A DNA stretch of 46,024 nucleotides from a virus: the IMG/VR virus record IMGVR_UViG_3300031237_000009, positions 1 to 46,024 of that record, one strand, 5' to 3'. This document shows positions 38,715 to 45,907 of this stretch, one piece after another (within the stretch, counting starts at the first letter, position 1; each line of letters begins with the position of its first letter). Below the pieces are notes generated by a model that had not been told where the DNA came from, ran no database searches, and saw only the letters and a list, made by a program, of their open reading frames with translations. A program made the position numbers and the translations under genes.

Positions 38715-39628
38715 TATTCCTCGCCTCCGATCAAATCCATCTGCTTATCAGCATCCAATGCCTTGCCAGATTCGCGCATATCGTTGACGGCCATGATCAA
38801 ATCCGCGAGAGCGTAGGAACTGACCATCACGTATTCGACATCAGGGTTTTCGAACGACTCAAGCGTTTTTGCATCGAGCCCATTGACCAGCACAACCGCA
38901 TTCGAAACAACCATATCCACCTTAGGCCGACTCGGAGCGGCAGCCTTCTTCGGCGCAGAAACCTTGGCCGTTACCTTGTTCTTTCCGAGATCTTTGGCTG
39001 CTTCTTTGCGGCGCTCCAGCTCGGCTGGCGCATCAACACCATGATCGCGGATCAACTTGGTGGCTTCGGTTGCGCTGATCTCTTTGCGCTCGACAGCTTC
39101 ATGAATCTCTGGCGATCCACCGGAAGCAAACAGGATCATCTGATCAACATGCGCAAGCGACATGCCCGCCTCGGCGGCGATCTCTTGGCGGCTCAGGCCG
39201 TCGATATCGCGGGCATCAATGTACAGACGCCCAAGCTCGACAGGCTTCAACTTGAGCTGCTTATTACTGGATGCGATGCGCATACGGCGCTGACCAGGCG
39301 TGCCATCGAACTTCACGGCTGAGATGTAGCCGTCAAAGTCGTCAGTCATCTCGGCGTATTGCTGATAGGCATGAAAGCGGCAGTGGCCATCAACCAGCTC
39401 AATATCACCGGTTTCTGGATTTACCCATACTTCAATCGGTGGAATCGGCAGATTGGCGGTCAGTGCGCCAGCGATGCTCGCAACGTGTTCGCGCAACTCA
39501 TCATCGTCGATGCGGACATTGAAGCCGTCGATCACCTTGATGGCTTGTATGTTTACGCGAATTGCGTCGCCACGGCGGGCGTCGAGGTTGTTCTTGTCGG
39601 ATGCGATGTTGTTCAAGGTATACGCCAT
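38714..39628 (-). CDS. ParB-like DNA-binding protein (304 aa)
   Basis: IKVIDGFNVRIDDDELREHVASIAGAL, then IPPIEVWVNPETGDIELVDGHCRFHAYQQ is the ParB/Srx N-terminal fold. IDGLSRQEIAAEAGMSLAHVDQMILFASG is a helix-turn-helix. The C-terminal part is lysine-rich with KKAAAPSRPKV. No ParA is visible, so partitioning is unlikely; phage versions are often transcription or nuclease factors. Start behind GACAGGAGC (39637-39645). Confidence 0.8.
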   Translation of the reverse strand: MAYTLNNIASDKNNLDARRGDAIRVNIQAIKVIDGFNVRIDDDELREHVASIAGALTANLPIPPIEVWVNPETGDIELVDGHCRFHAYQQYAEMTDDFDGYISAVKFDGTPGQRRMRIASSNKQLKLKPVELGRLYIDARDIDGLSRQEIAAEAGMSLAHVDQMILFASGGSPEIHEAVERKEISATEATKLIRDHGVDAPAELERRKEAAKDLGKNKVTAKVSAPKKAAAPSRPKVDMVVSNAVVLVNGLDAKTLESFENPDVEYVMVSSYALADLIMAVNDMRESGKALDADKQMDLIGGEE

Positions 39629-39655
39629 GCTTTAGTGCTCCTGTCGTGATTTTGA

Positions 39656-40237
39656 TTATTCGGCGGAAGGAAGGCCAACAAGGGCGTTTAGGTCGGCAAC
39701 TTGGATTGCGGGAAGCTGCGGCTTTGACTCTTCCACGTATGCTGGCAGCAACTCTTTAGCTTCTGGCCAAGCCTTAAGCAGAGCCTTCACAGTGCTGACA
39801 GCATGGGTGGCCGCATTGACGCTAGCCTTCACCTTTTCCCACTGATCGGTATTCGCTTTTTCTTCAGCGCAGATGTCGTGGAATTGCTGAGCGAGAGGAT
39901 TGTTGGCAGTGATAGTGAAGCGGCTTGGAGCGACCTTGTAGCCTTCCCATCCGCACACATGTAGAGACAGCCCTGCGCAGTTTACCGAGATAGATCCGCG
40001 ACGCTGAATTGGACTGTCATCCCCACGAAAATCGATAGGAACCAACTGGCGAATCGCCTCTACCTCCTTGTCGAGAGATTCAAGCAATTCAGCATGCACG
40101 CCAAGCGATTCGATGCGAACAGCTTCATCCCAGGCTTTGCGCTTATTTTGAGTGTCTTCGCGGCGCTTACGGTTGCCGGATTTGGTCTGAGCATTTGCAA
40201 GGATCTGTTCGCGGATGCTTTTGGTTAGTCGAGTCAT
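39656..40237 (-). CDS. Nmad5-like protein, DNA-modification-associated (193 aa)
   Basis: The N-terminus (MTRLTKSIREQILANAQTKSG) is basic and helical. The later halves include a beta part (RGSISVNCAGLSLHVCGWEGYKV), then a helical KASVNAATHAVSTVKALLKAWPEAKELLPAY and LPAIQVADLNALVGL, which is the Nmad5 layout as I remember it. The protein is upstream of the ParB-like gene and behind a promoter-like site. Assignment is moderate; function in relatives is only predicted. Confidence 0.55.
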   Translation of the reverse strand: MTRLTKSIREQILANAQTKSGNRKRREDTQNKRKAWDEAVRIESLGVHAELLESLDKEVEAIRQLVPIDFRGDDSPIQRRGSISVNCAGLSLHVCGWEGYKVAPSRFTITANNPLAQQFHDICAEEKANTDQWEKVKASVNAATHAVSTVKALLKAWPEAKELLPAYVEESKPQLPAIQVADLNALVGLPSAE

Positions 40238-40251
40238 TTTGTTGCTCCTGT

Positions 40252-40280
40252 CATTTGAAGTCGGATAATAACTATATCAA
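40252..40280 (-). promoter_or_regulatory. Weak copy of the recurrent promoter/operator
   Basis: On the minus strand TTGATA (40275-40280), spacer TAGTTATTATCCGACTT, then CAAATG where a -10 should be. The dyad is incomplete (TATA-N5-TATC). It precedes the 39656-40237 gene with GACAGGAGC just after. Confidence 0.5.
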
Positions 40281-40293
40281 CAAACTATGGCAA

Positions 40294-40563
40294 TCATTGA
40301 TCGCCAAAATCACGCCAGCTACCATCAGGTTCGAACATGCAGCTACTCGACCCCCTGCGGTGCGGATAGTGGAAGCATTGTCCGCAGACTGCATAGCGGC
40401 CTTCTTTGGCGCGCATCTGCGGAACCTCGACGCGATGGCGATAGTTATCCTTTTGCCAGTCTCGGGCGCCGCATATGCATTTGGGTTGCGTTCGGTAGGC
40501 GTCCGGGTGCTTGTTGAGCTTGCGCCTGGCTTTGCAGTGGCGGCAGCGGGAGTGGGTTTTCAT
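40294..40563 (-). CDS. Zinc-ribbon phage protein (89 aa)
   Basis: CRHCKARRKLNKHPDAYRTQPKCICGA, then YAVCGQCFHYPHRRGSSSC gives C-x2-C pairs and a CGxC knuckle. The long GARDWQKDNYRHR segment is typical of a small phage protein known from early operons. Probably binds zinc and nucleic acid. Overlaps the next gene's stop (ATGA). Confidence 0.7.
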   Translation of the reverse strand: MKTHSRCRHCKARRKLNKHPDAYRTQPKCICGARDWQKDNYRHRVEVPQMRAKEGRYAVCGQCFHYPHRRGSSSCMFEPDGSWRDFGDQ

Positions 40564-40763
40564 GCCGACTGCTCGTCGCAGAAATCTTCCTTTGCTCCGC
40601 CAGCATCAAGATGAGCGAACATTGCGTCGCACTTTGGTTTGCCGTGCTCACCGATAAAATCGCGCTGCTTGAGCCTAGCCTCAATTCTCACCAGCTGATC
40701 AGGACTGCCCACGCCATCAATAAGCCGGTCAAATTCTGTTATTTCCTCTTTAGTCCAGCGCAT
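40560..40763 (-). CDS. Small phage protein (67 aa)
   Basis: The protein starts MRWTKEEITEFDRLIDGVGS and contains RLKQRDFIGEHGKPKCDAMFAHLDAGG. Helical, with two cysteines. It is the first gene leftward from the 40806-40835 promoter. Function unknown. Confidence 0.6.
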   Translation of the reverse strand: MRWTKEEITEFDRLIDGVGSPDQLVRIEARLKQRDFIGEHGKPKCDAMFAHLDAGGAKEDFCDEQSA

Positions 40764-40780
40764 TGCCGCCTCCTAATTAA

Positions 40781-40810
40781 TTGCCATAATTGTCTCTCCG
40801 GTGGTACTAT
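40781..40810 (+). promoter_or_regulatory. Candidate rightward promoter of the HTH gene
   Basis: TTGCCA (40781-40786), 18-bp spacer, TACTAT (40805-40810). Its -10 overlaps the -10 of the leftward promoter on the other strand, and the CATA-N5-TATG dyad lies just downstream. Confidence 0.4.
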
Positions 40811-40835
40811 CCGCGAAACATAATCACTATGTCAA
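40806..40835 (-). promoter_or_regulatory. Recurrent promoter, leftward, with dyad operator
   Basis: On the minus strand TTGACA (40830-40835), spacer TAGTGATTATGTTTCGCG (18), -10 GATAGT (40806-40811). The dyad CATA-GTGAT-TATG is intact. It faces the HTH gene on the opposite strand, so one regulator site could serve both directions. Confidence 0.75.
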
Positions 40836-40850
40836 CACGGAATTTTAAAT

Positions 40851-41288
40851 ATGCCACCAATCGACCTGCAACAAGACGACCGAGGCCGCGCACTGGCTAG
40901 CGTCATCGCTGAGTACGGCGGCAATGCTGCCCTGGCTCGCGCTACAGGCTTTCGACGCGACGCCGTGGGTATGTGGGTTCAGCGTGGCTATATGTCTCGT
41001 CGTGCCGCTTATACGCTGGCAGAGGTCACTGGTCGCGAGAAAGAAGAATTCAGGCCGGATCTGACCGCCGAAGAGTGGGCGAAGGATTTCGCGGGACCGG
41101 TTCCTGGAGAGAAGCCGGAGCCAATCACTCAAGACGCCAAACTGCTGGTTCAACTCGCCAAGCAATACGGCAGCGTCAAGGCTCTTTGCGCAGCAGCATT
41201 CATCACTGTCGGCGACTATCACACGTACAAGACTCGTGGTCGCATTCCGGCGATCAAGCTGCCGACCTTTTTGAGTCTGCAGAAGTGA
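40851..41288 (+). CDS. Tandem helix-turn-helix regulator, YdaS-like (145 aa)
   Basis: The first HTH (residues about 19-62: EYGGNAALARATGFRRDAVG, then RGYMSRRAAYTLAEVTG) follows a Cro/YdaS-like layout. A second HTH-like segment (AKQYGSVKALCAAAFITVGDYHTY) comes at about 105-130. It lacks a visible protease or dimerisation domain. The gene is divergent from the leftward early operon and next to an operator copy, so a Cro-like regulator of the recurrent promoters is plausible. No strong ribosome site is visible. Confidence 0.7.
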   Translation: MPPIDLQQDDRGRALASVIAEYGGNAALARATGFRRDAVGMWVQRGYMSRRAAYTLAEVTGREKEEFRPDLTAEEWAKDFAGPVPGEKPEPITQDAKLLVQLAKQYGSVKALCAAAFITVGDYHTYKTRGRIPAIKLPTFLSLQK

Positions 41289-42148
41289 GCGGCGAACTAG
41301 TTCCACAACACATTGTCGACCGCGCCAACGAGGATATCGTCGGCGTGATTCGCGGGTATCTGCCAGACCTGAAGAAGGCCGGGAAGAACTGGTCGGCGCG
41401 CTGCCCATTTCATCAGGAGAGATCGGCCAGCTTTACCGTCAGCGAAGGCAAGGAGATGTATTATTGTTTCGGTTGCGGCGCTGGTGGCGATGCCGTCGGG
41501 TTCGTTCGCGAGATGAATCCAGGCATGAGCTTTCGCGATGCCGTCCAGTCCATCCTTGGCGAGTTGACGCTTGAATCGTCAGCAGTCCGCAGGGTTCCAG
41601 TAGTTCGCGCCACACGCTGCGACTTGCCAGGTCACGCTGAAGACCGAGAAAAATCAGCAAGAGTTCTTTCCATTTGCCATCCAGTAGAACAGCACAAATA
41701 TTTCATGCAGAATAATACCGCCCCAAACGACACATGCCTTGTAAACGCCAGGGGAATCCTGATGGTTCCGCTGATCAACAACATCGGCGAGACAACCAAC
41801 ACCGCCGCGATTCTTTCCACTGGTGCAATCAATTACGCAGCCGGTAACCCATCGTTCGGCTCGACTGCCATCCTGGAGCCACAAGGCGAGCACGACGGCA
41901 AAACAATTATCTGCATCGACTACGCCCACGCCTGGCGGCTGTGGTGGTCGCAATCAGGCCGTAGTCGCGTCCTGTGCGCTATGGAGTTCGACAACTTCAA
42001 CTGGATGCTGGCGAACTGCAAAGACCGGTTCACGCATATTGGTTGCGATCCATCAGAAGCCGATCAGTTCGCTGATGACGGTTACGCAATCGTCGCGCTG
42101 CCACTAGACCCGTACGCAAAAGTTGACAGGCGCAAGTGCTGCGCATAG
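41285..42148 (+). CDS. CHC2 zinc-finger primase (287 aa)
   Basis: I start at GTG 41285 (overlap GTGA with the HTH stop). VDRANEDIVGVIRGYLPDLKKAGKNWSARC starts the DnaG-type zinc domain: C40, H43, C61 and C64. GVPL-like ILMVPLINNIGE and a weak Toprim-type TIICIDYAHAWRLWW follow. The RNA-polymerase core is shorter than in DnaG, so a small phage primase is likely. It would work with the DUF3987-type protein at 1880-3493. Confidence 0.75.
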   Translation: MSGELVPQHIVDRANEDIVGVIRGYLPDLKKAGKNWSARCPFHQERSASFTVSEGKEMYYCFGCGAGGDAVGFVREMNPGMSFRDAVQSILGELTLESSAVRRVPVVRATRCDLPGHAEDREKSARVLSICHPVEQHKYFMQNNTAPNDTCLVNARGILMVPLINNIGETTNTAAILSTGAINYAAGNPSFGSTAILEPQGEHDGKTIICIDYAHAWRLWWSQSGRSRVLCAMEFDNFNWMLANCKDRFTHIGCDPSEADQFADDGYAIVALPLDPYAKVDRRKCCA

Positions 42149-42193
42149 TCTGGAGTTCCTAGGCAAGCTCCTGTCAAGTGCCGCGCCAGGCTA

Positions 42194-42217
42194 GCCACTC
42201 TTCGGAGTGGCTTTTTT
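42194..42217 (+). terminator. Intrinsic terminator after the primase
   Basis: GCCACTC (42194-42200), TTCG loop, GAGTGGC (42205-42211), T6. It ends the HTH-primase message; no coding is seen in 42149-42253. Confidence 0.9.
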
Positions 42218-42240
42218 GTGGGCGAAGAAAATGCAGGCGT

Positions 42241-42263
42241 AAAAAAGCCCGCGTTATGCGGGC
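42241..42263 (-). terminator. Intrinsic terminator for the leftward operon
   Basis: On the minus strand GCCCGC (42263-42258), loop ATAAC, GCGGGC (42252-42247), T6 (42246-42241). It overlaps the end of the 42254-42550 gene and converges with the primase terminator. Confidence 0.85.
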
Positions 42264-42550
42264 TGCTGTGTTGCCTCAATAAAGTATCGCCTCAATGTCC
42301 TTTCTGAGAATCCAATCTTATCGCTGATAGATCTCCAGGGGATTCCGTCTGCGCGCAAGGAGTGGATCATGGTTGAATATTTCCTGGCTTCTGCCACCTT
42401 GCGATTATGCAGGTTGGTATCGATACCGAGAGACAGCATGCAGCGCCGAACTGTCTCGCGATGAATGCCTAGTTGTTCTGCTATGGCGCCGAGTGAATAC
42501 CCGCGCCCATACATCCAGACCATTCGCTCAGTCTGCGAACTGAAATTCAT
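42254..42550 (-). CDS. Tandem HTH protein, resolvase/transposase-like (98 aa)
   Basis: Two similar HTH halves: YSLGAIAEQLGIHRETVRRCML and IPWRSISDKIGFSERTLRRYF. The arrangement resembles DNA-binding parts of phage regulators or transposases without a catalytic domain. Overlaps the 42547-42693 gene by 4 nt. Confidence 0.7.
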   Translation of the reverse strand: MNFSSQTERMVWMYGRGYSLGAIAEQLGIHRETVRRCMLSLGIDTNLHNRKVAEARKYSTMIHSLRADGIPWRSISDKIGFSERTLRRYFIEATQQPA

Positions 42551-42693
42551 GCGCCAGCCCTCTTGAGGGATTTGATGATGGTAGAGCGCTTATAGCTCGT
42601 ATGGCGCTCGATCTGTTTCCATGACAGGCCTTCTTGTCTCAGCTCATAAGCAAAGGCCAGGTCTGGCATATTTATTATTGCGTGGCGGCTCAT
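42547..42693 (-). CDS. Small HTH protein (48 aa)
   Basis: I choose ATG 42693 (MSRHAIINMPDLAFAYE) with GGAGC upstream. LRQEGLSWKQIERHTSYKRSTIIKSLKRAG is an HTH similar in layout to the downstream 98-aa protein. Longer upstream frame is a shadow of the 158-aa gene. Confidence 0.65.
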   Translation of the reverse strand: MSRHAIINMPDLAFAYELRQEGLSWKQIERHTSYKRSTIIKSLKRAGA

Positions 42694-43166
42694 TGATTCA
42701 GCTCCTTGACCTTGTCGATGCAGGCGTCTGCGATTTCGTACAGACGTTCTTCGTCGAGAGTGATCGGAACAAAGTCGTCTTCGGACATGGTCCCTATTCC
42801 CCAAGCGCTCCAGACTCTGGTGCAGTCGTAGGTGTCACCGCCGATGGCCTCAGCGATTATGTCTCGCATGGCTTCGCGGGACGGAAGCACAACCGCTACC
42901 GGCGCGGGCGGCGAGGTATAGAGCTTCGTTCCAGGCAGAAGGTATGGCTTCGAGGTGTCGCCTGTCGCCCGGTAAAACTTCACGCAGTTGTATTTCATGT
43001 CCAGAACTTCGCCGACCGGCTCTTGGCGCTCGACGACTGGCGCGGCAAGCAGGGCGCGGATATCGGCCACAGCTTTTCTGTATGAAGCGTAGACAGCAGG
43101 ATCAGAACTTCCGTCCTTAAGACTGTTTTCCAGTGTCTCCCGAGAAATCTCAATTTTCCCGCTCAT
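42690..43166 (-). CDS. Conserved phage hypothetical protein (158 aa)
   Basis: The protein starts MSGKIEISRETLENSLKDGS. YTSPPAPVAVVLPSREAMRDIIAEAIGG and YEIADACIDKVKELN are typical of a frequent phage family with (YTsPPapVAVvLP) a linker after a small beta domain. Coupled to neighbours by 4-nt overlaps. Function unknown. Confidence 0.75.
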   Translation of the reverse strand: MSGKIEISRETLENSLKDGSSDPAVYASYRKAVADIRALLAAPVVERQEPVGEVLDMKYNCVKFYRATGDTSKPYLLPGTKLYTSPPAPVAVVLPSREAMRDIIAEAIGGDTYDCTRVWSAWGIGTMSEDDFVPITLDEERLYEIADACIDKVKELNQ

Positions 43167-43591
43167 TCGCTTGCTCCCGATTCGGTGGGTTTGATCAATC
43201 CAATACTGTCAGGCTGTATTACGGCCAGTATTCTTTGGCAAAGTTGTCTCCAACCGTCGTTTTCGTCGATTGCGCCATACGCATGCTCAAGCAACTCGAC
43301 GAGCTCCGCATTCCGCTGCTCGGCGGCTGTCAACTCGTCCATGCGCTTGCAGTAGTCGTCACCGAGCTTGGCCAGCTCTTCCCGCAGCGCAGCCAGCTCT
43401 TGCGCCCTATCTACACAAATTGCGTAGTAGTTATCGCTGATTTTCTGGACGCGCTCTAACTCAGAAAGCAGAACAACCTCAGCCCCGATTTCATAATTAA
43501 AGGCAGGCTTGTCTGGATGCCAGCACAAATAACGCTGGACATCATCAACCTGAACGGTTGCCACCACTAAATCAGTCTTCACATCACTCAT
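43163..43591 (-). CDS. Coiled-coil phage protein (142 aa)
   Basis: The protein starts MSDVKTDLVVATVQVDDVQR; a long helical region (AQELAALREELAKLGDDYCKRMDELTAAEQ) suggests a coiled coil. GAGGAATT ribosome site upstream. This type is common among Pseudomonas-like phage early genes, without known function. About 35 bases upstream of it (43592-43628) hold no feature. Confidence 0.65.
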   Translation of the reverse strand: MSDVKTDLVVATVQVDDVQRYLCWHPDKPAFNYEIGAEVVLLSELERVQKISDNYYAICVDRAQELAALREELAKLGDDYCKRMDELTAAEQRNAELVELLEHAYGAIDENDGWRQLCQRILAVIQPDSIGLIKPTESGASE

Positions 43592-43628
43592 AATTCCTCC
43601 GATATTCCGTTATGAAACAGGCAGTTAC

Positions 43629-43745
43629 TTATGCGATAAAAATTCCATCGCCGCGCTTGGATTTATGAATAGCCCTGCACAGAGCGAATACAGTGATGAT
43701 GCCGATCAGCGGCCAGAAGGCGATTAGGTAGTATGGCCAGGTCAT
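43629..43745 (-). CDS. 38-residue single-pass membrane protein
   Basis: MTWPYYLIAFWPLIGIITVF forms one membrane helix followed by a basic segment (CRAIHKSKRGDG). Start overlaps the stop of the zinc-finger gene (ATGA), supporting real translation. Function unknown. Confidence 0.6.
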   Translation of the reverse strand: MTWPYYLIAFWPLIGIITVFALCRAIHKSKRGDGIFIA

Positions 43746-43936
43746 CCGGAAGAACCCATCATGTCGTCTCCGGACCAAGGATCATCCTTGTCCTGCATAT
43801 CGACATCATCCCCTTCAAGGCGAAGTGCCTTCTGACAGCGATAGGTGTGAACATCCAAGGACCATGGACCGCCGAACTGCTGGCCACATCCATGGCATTC
43901 GTAGTCTGATTCAGATATTTCATCTGGCTCACTCAT
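43742..43936 (-). CDS. Zinc-finger-like small protein (64 aa)
   Basis: YECHGCGQQFGGPWSLDVHT plus YRCQ gives C-x2-C...H-x3-C, a C2H2-like finger, then an acidic, aspartate-rich C-terminus (DDVDMQDKDDPWSGDDM). Probable small nucleic-acid or protein binder. Confidence 0.65.
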   Translation of the reverse strand: MSEPDEISESDYECHGCGQQFGGPWSLDVHTYRCQKALRLEGDDVDMQDKDDPWSGDDMMGSSG

Positions 43937-43964
43937 TTTGTGCTACCCCTTCGTTAGATTGCGA

Positions 43965-44237
43965 TCAGGCGCCGGATTGGGGCGATGCAATTTCGAATTT
44001 CCTAAAATCTGTCTCGCCGCTTTCCGTATGCTCAAGATTGCCTTGTTGATTGGTATGGAACTGTCCTTTTGGCAATAGGCGGCGCGGGAAAACGTTGTGC
44101 CATTTTCCAATGCTCGGATCGCAGACCGCGCATAGCTTTCGGCCATTGCATGGATTACCTTTGTCGTTGCGGAACCAGTAGCCACTTGTAGCCGTGTTGT
44201 CGCATGCGCCACACTCTTCACACTGAAACAAACTCAT
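43965..44237 (-). CDS. Zinc-ribbon-containing small protein (90 aa)
   Basis: MSLFQCEECGACDNTATSGY, then GNPCNGRKLCAVCDPSIGKWHNVFPR shows C-x2-C pairs and matches a small phage protein often found as filler in early operons. The overlapping frame 43943-44221 is a shadow. Function unknown. Confidence 0.7.
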   Translation of the reverse strand: MSLFQCEECGACDNTATSGYWFRNDKGNPCNGRKLCAVCDPSIGKWHNVFPRRLLPKGQFHTNQQGNLEHTESGETDFRKFEIASPQSGA

Positions 44238-44240
44238 AAC

Positions 44241-44402
44241 TCAATCCTCCTCAACATATAGGGCGCCACACTTAGGGCACTTCCCTCGGTTATCGCGATA
44301 GTCCTTCAGCGTGTTCAGGCGCTGGCAGACGCATTTGTGTAGCGGTGACCGGTCGCCAGGATCTGGTGGCGAGCTACCGAAGAATCGATTTGCTGGCTTC
44401 AT
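44241..44402 (-). CDS. Zinc-ribbon microprotein (53 aa)
   Basis: The protein starts MKPANRFFGSSPPDPGDRSP, contains HKCVCQ and ends GKCPKCGALYVEED; the two CxC/CxxC pairs make a zinc ribbon. Its ATG overlaps the stop of the 44399-44665 gene (ATGA), and three zinc-knuckle genes follow in a row here. Confidence 0.65.
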   Translation of the reverse strand: MKPANRFFGSSPPDPGDRSPLHKCVCQRLNTLKDYRDNRGKCPKCGALYVEED

Positions 44403-44665
44403 GAGAAAGACCGCTCACGCTTGGCGCGCAACTTCCAGCCATCGACAAAGCTCTGCTTATCGCCTTCACCATTCCAGGCCATGACCGCATTCAGGCTTTC
44501 GAGATCTTCGTTGTAGCTGCCGACATAGCCCTTGGTCTTGCGGTAATAACAGGCTTGCTTGATGCCTTCGCCAAGGCATGCCTCGATGACAATCCAGCGC
44601 ATGCCTTTTGCCCGCATTGATTCAGCTTGATCGATAACCTCATCAGTAAACTTGCGCGGCATCAT
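44399..44665 (-). CDS. HTH-like small phage protein (88 aa)
   Basis: MMPRKFTDEVIDQAESMRAK, then RWIVIEACLGEGIKQACYYRK give an HTH-like N-terminal domain; the remainder (LNAVMAWNGEGDKQSFVDGW) is helical. Its N-terminus is repeated at window bases 1-96. Coupled to the membrane peptide upstream. Confidence 0.65.
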   Translation of the reverse strand: MMPRKFTDEVIDQAESMRAKGMRWIVIEACLGEGIKQACYYRKTKGYVGSYNEDLESLNAVMAWNGEGDKQSFVDGWKLRAKRERSFS

Positions 44666-44742
44666 TGGTTAATCCCCGCCAAGATAACGATTACGACGAT
44701 TGCGACCAGGCTGATGATCAGATCCCATTTGTTGGCGCGCAT
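44662..44742 (-). CDS. 26-residue single-pass membrane peptide (right allele)
   Basis: Identical to the left copy except for two substitutions in the helix (both to valine). Starts MRANKWDL and overlaps the next start. Conserved hydrophobicity in both alleles supports translation. Confidence 0.65.
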   Translation of the reverse strand: MRANKWDLIISLVAIVVIVILAGINQ

Positions 44743-44978
44743 GGAAATGTCCTTCCCGCTTCGGCAGGCGTGTAGGTCACATTGAAGGATAGATAGCTGC
44801 CGTCTTCGAAATGGAACACCTTTATCATCGGCGACGGCATGCCTTTGTAGGCCGCATACATAACTGAGAATTCATAGGCGTCACGGGATTCAAGGGCTTG
44901 CTGGGCTATGGTGGTCGGCTGACTGGTGGTCGGCTGAACCATCAATCGTCTGCCGTCGCTGAATTTGTCGTTGTTCAT
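44718..44978 (-). CDS. Conserved phage protein of unknown function (86 aa, right allele)
   Basis: Start at 44978 (MNNDKFSDGRRLMVQ) behind GACAGGAGC (44986-44994). One residue differs from the left allele. Here a separate gene and hairpin lie between it and the promoter. Function unknown. Confidence 0.75.
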   Translation of the reverse strand: MNNDKFSDGRRLMVQPTTSQPTTIAQQALESRDAYEFSVMYAAYKGMPSPMIKVFHFEDGSYLSFNVTYTPAEAGRTFPCAPTNGI

Positions 44979-44996
44979 TTTTATTGCTCCTGTCGG

Positions 44997-45040
44997 TGGT
45001 ACTGGCAAAGCCCCAGTTAAGGGGCTTGAGGTGGGCGGGG
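44997..45040 (-). repeat. Intercistronic hairpin element, copy 2
   Basis: The first 20 bases are identical to 31356-31375. On the minus strand AAGCCCC-TTAACT-GGGGCTT with TTT only. Weak terminator or processing site between 45045-45320 and the 86-aa gene. Confidence 0.65.
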
Positions 45041-45044
45041 TTGG

Positions 45045-45320
45045 TTAGGCGTATATGCCGCCGAAGACGTGGATAACCAAAGCTCCATCATCCATTTGGA
45101 AAGTTCCGAGAAATGGCGCAGCTGAAACCTGCGGCGGGATTTCGTTACCTGTTCCGCATATCCCGAAAACCTGCCGACGCATCGGGCGAGAGTCGTCAAC
45201 CTTGAACCACATCTGCGGTTTACCGTGCTGCATTTGCAGGGACAAGAAGGTAGCGCCTTCCGGCAAGCTGATGGTGAAAGTGTCGCCAAGGAATACCGCG
45301 TGTTTGTGAATGGTGATCAT
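45045..45320 (-). CDS. Conserved phage protein, compact beta fold (90 aa)
   Basis: ITIHKHAVFLGDTFTISLPEGATFLSLQMQ, QMWFKVDDS, FGICGTGNEI and FLGTFQMDDGALVIHVFG follow a family often seen in phages (i.lP.ga..L.vq.Q...p.lW..vd...p...r.f...gTG..i......ylGT....dg.lV.HVFe). Promoter 45356-45384 and GGAGCAGGACGAG leader lie upstream. Absent from the left allele. Function unknown. Confidence 0.75.
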   Translation of the reverse strand: MITIHKHAVFLGDTFTISLPEGATFLSLQMQHGKPQMWFKVDDSRPMRRQVFGICGTGNEIPPQVSAAPFLGTFQMDDGALVIHVFGGIYA

Positions 45321-45355
45321 CTCGTCCTGCTCCGTTGTTCGTTTCTGTTGTGCTG

Positions 45356-45384
45356 ACTATAGAACCGCATAATAACTATGTCAA
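45356..45384 (-). promoter_or_regulatory. Recurrent early promoter with dyad operator
   Basis: On the minus strand TTGACA (45379-45384), spacer TAGTTATTATGCGGTTC (17), -10 TATAGT (45356-45361). Best match to consensus. The stop TGA of the upstream gene is inside the -35. Leader CAGAAACGAACAACGGAGCA follows. Confidence 0.9.
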
Positions 45385-45704
45385 CAACCTTCAGCCCAAT
45401 GTAGCCGAACGGTAGCGGAAATTTCATCCTTGTCGCCGACGACCTCGCCGCCTGGCCAGGAGCATTGGAATTCATCGGCGTTAAGGCGTTTCAGGATGAA
45501 TAGGCCGAGAGTCCATAGTCCTTTGCGCTGCTGCTCCCATGGCAGTCTATCCGGAGGCGGCGCGATGATCCGCACCATCGACTCAAGGCGACCACAGAAG
45601 ATCGCCTGAGTGATGCGCAGCTCTTCCTCTTCGGTGTCTTGGGGTTGCGGGACGATGTGGCGGCATTGTTTGCCGTCGGTGAAGAAGAGGTCGTAGATTT
45701 TCAT
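45381..45704 (-). CDS. Conserved phage hypothetical protein (107 aa)
   Basis: MKIYDLFFTDGKQCRHIVPQ, FCGRLESMVRIIAPPPDRLPWEQQRKGLWTLGLFILKRL, then DEFQCSWPGGEV. The left allele is frameshifted after GRLES. Beta-rich with one helix. Function unknown. Confidence 0.7.
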   Translation of the reverse strand: MKIYDLFFTDGKQCRHIVPQPQDTEEEELRITQAIFCGRLESMVRIIAPPPDRLPWEQQRKGLWTLGLFILKRLNADEFQCSWPGGEVVGDKDEISATVRLHWAEGC

Positions 45705-45907
45705 GACCGCAACGACTCATCAGGATCAAAACCGAATTCTCGACACAGACCGCGAGCCACGGTACTACCAACGCCGAACAGGTCTTTCACCAGAATCCAG
45801 CGCTCGATGCCGTACTTGCTGCGATACTTGCTCGGTCCTCTCAGGCTTCGAATTGCGCTACGGATCAGATCACGCTCTTTCAGCTCGTTGCCGTCTATTG
45901 TGATCAT
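45701..45907 (-). CDS. Small basic phage protein (68 aa)
   Basis: MITIDGNELKERDLIRSAIR, then SLRGPSKYRSKYGIERWILVKDLFGVGSTVARGLCREFGFDPDE. Probable helical nucleic-acid-binding protein. The left allele carries a different gene at this place (779-1003). Start overlaps the stop of the partial gene to the right. Confidence 0.65.
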   Translation of the reverse strand: MITIDGNELKERDLIRSAIRSLRGPSKYRSKYGIERWILVKDLFGVGSTVARGLCREFGFDPDESLRS

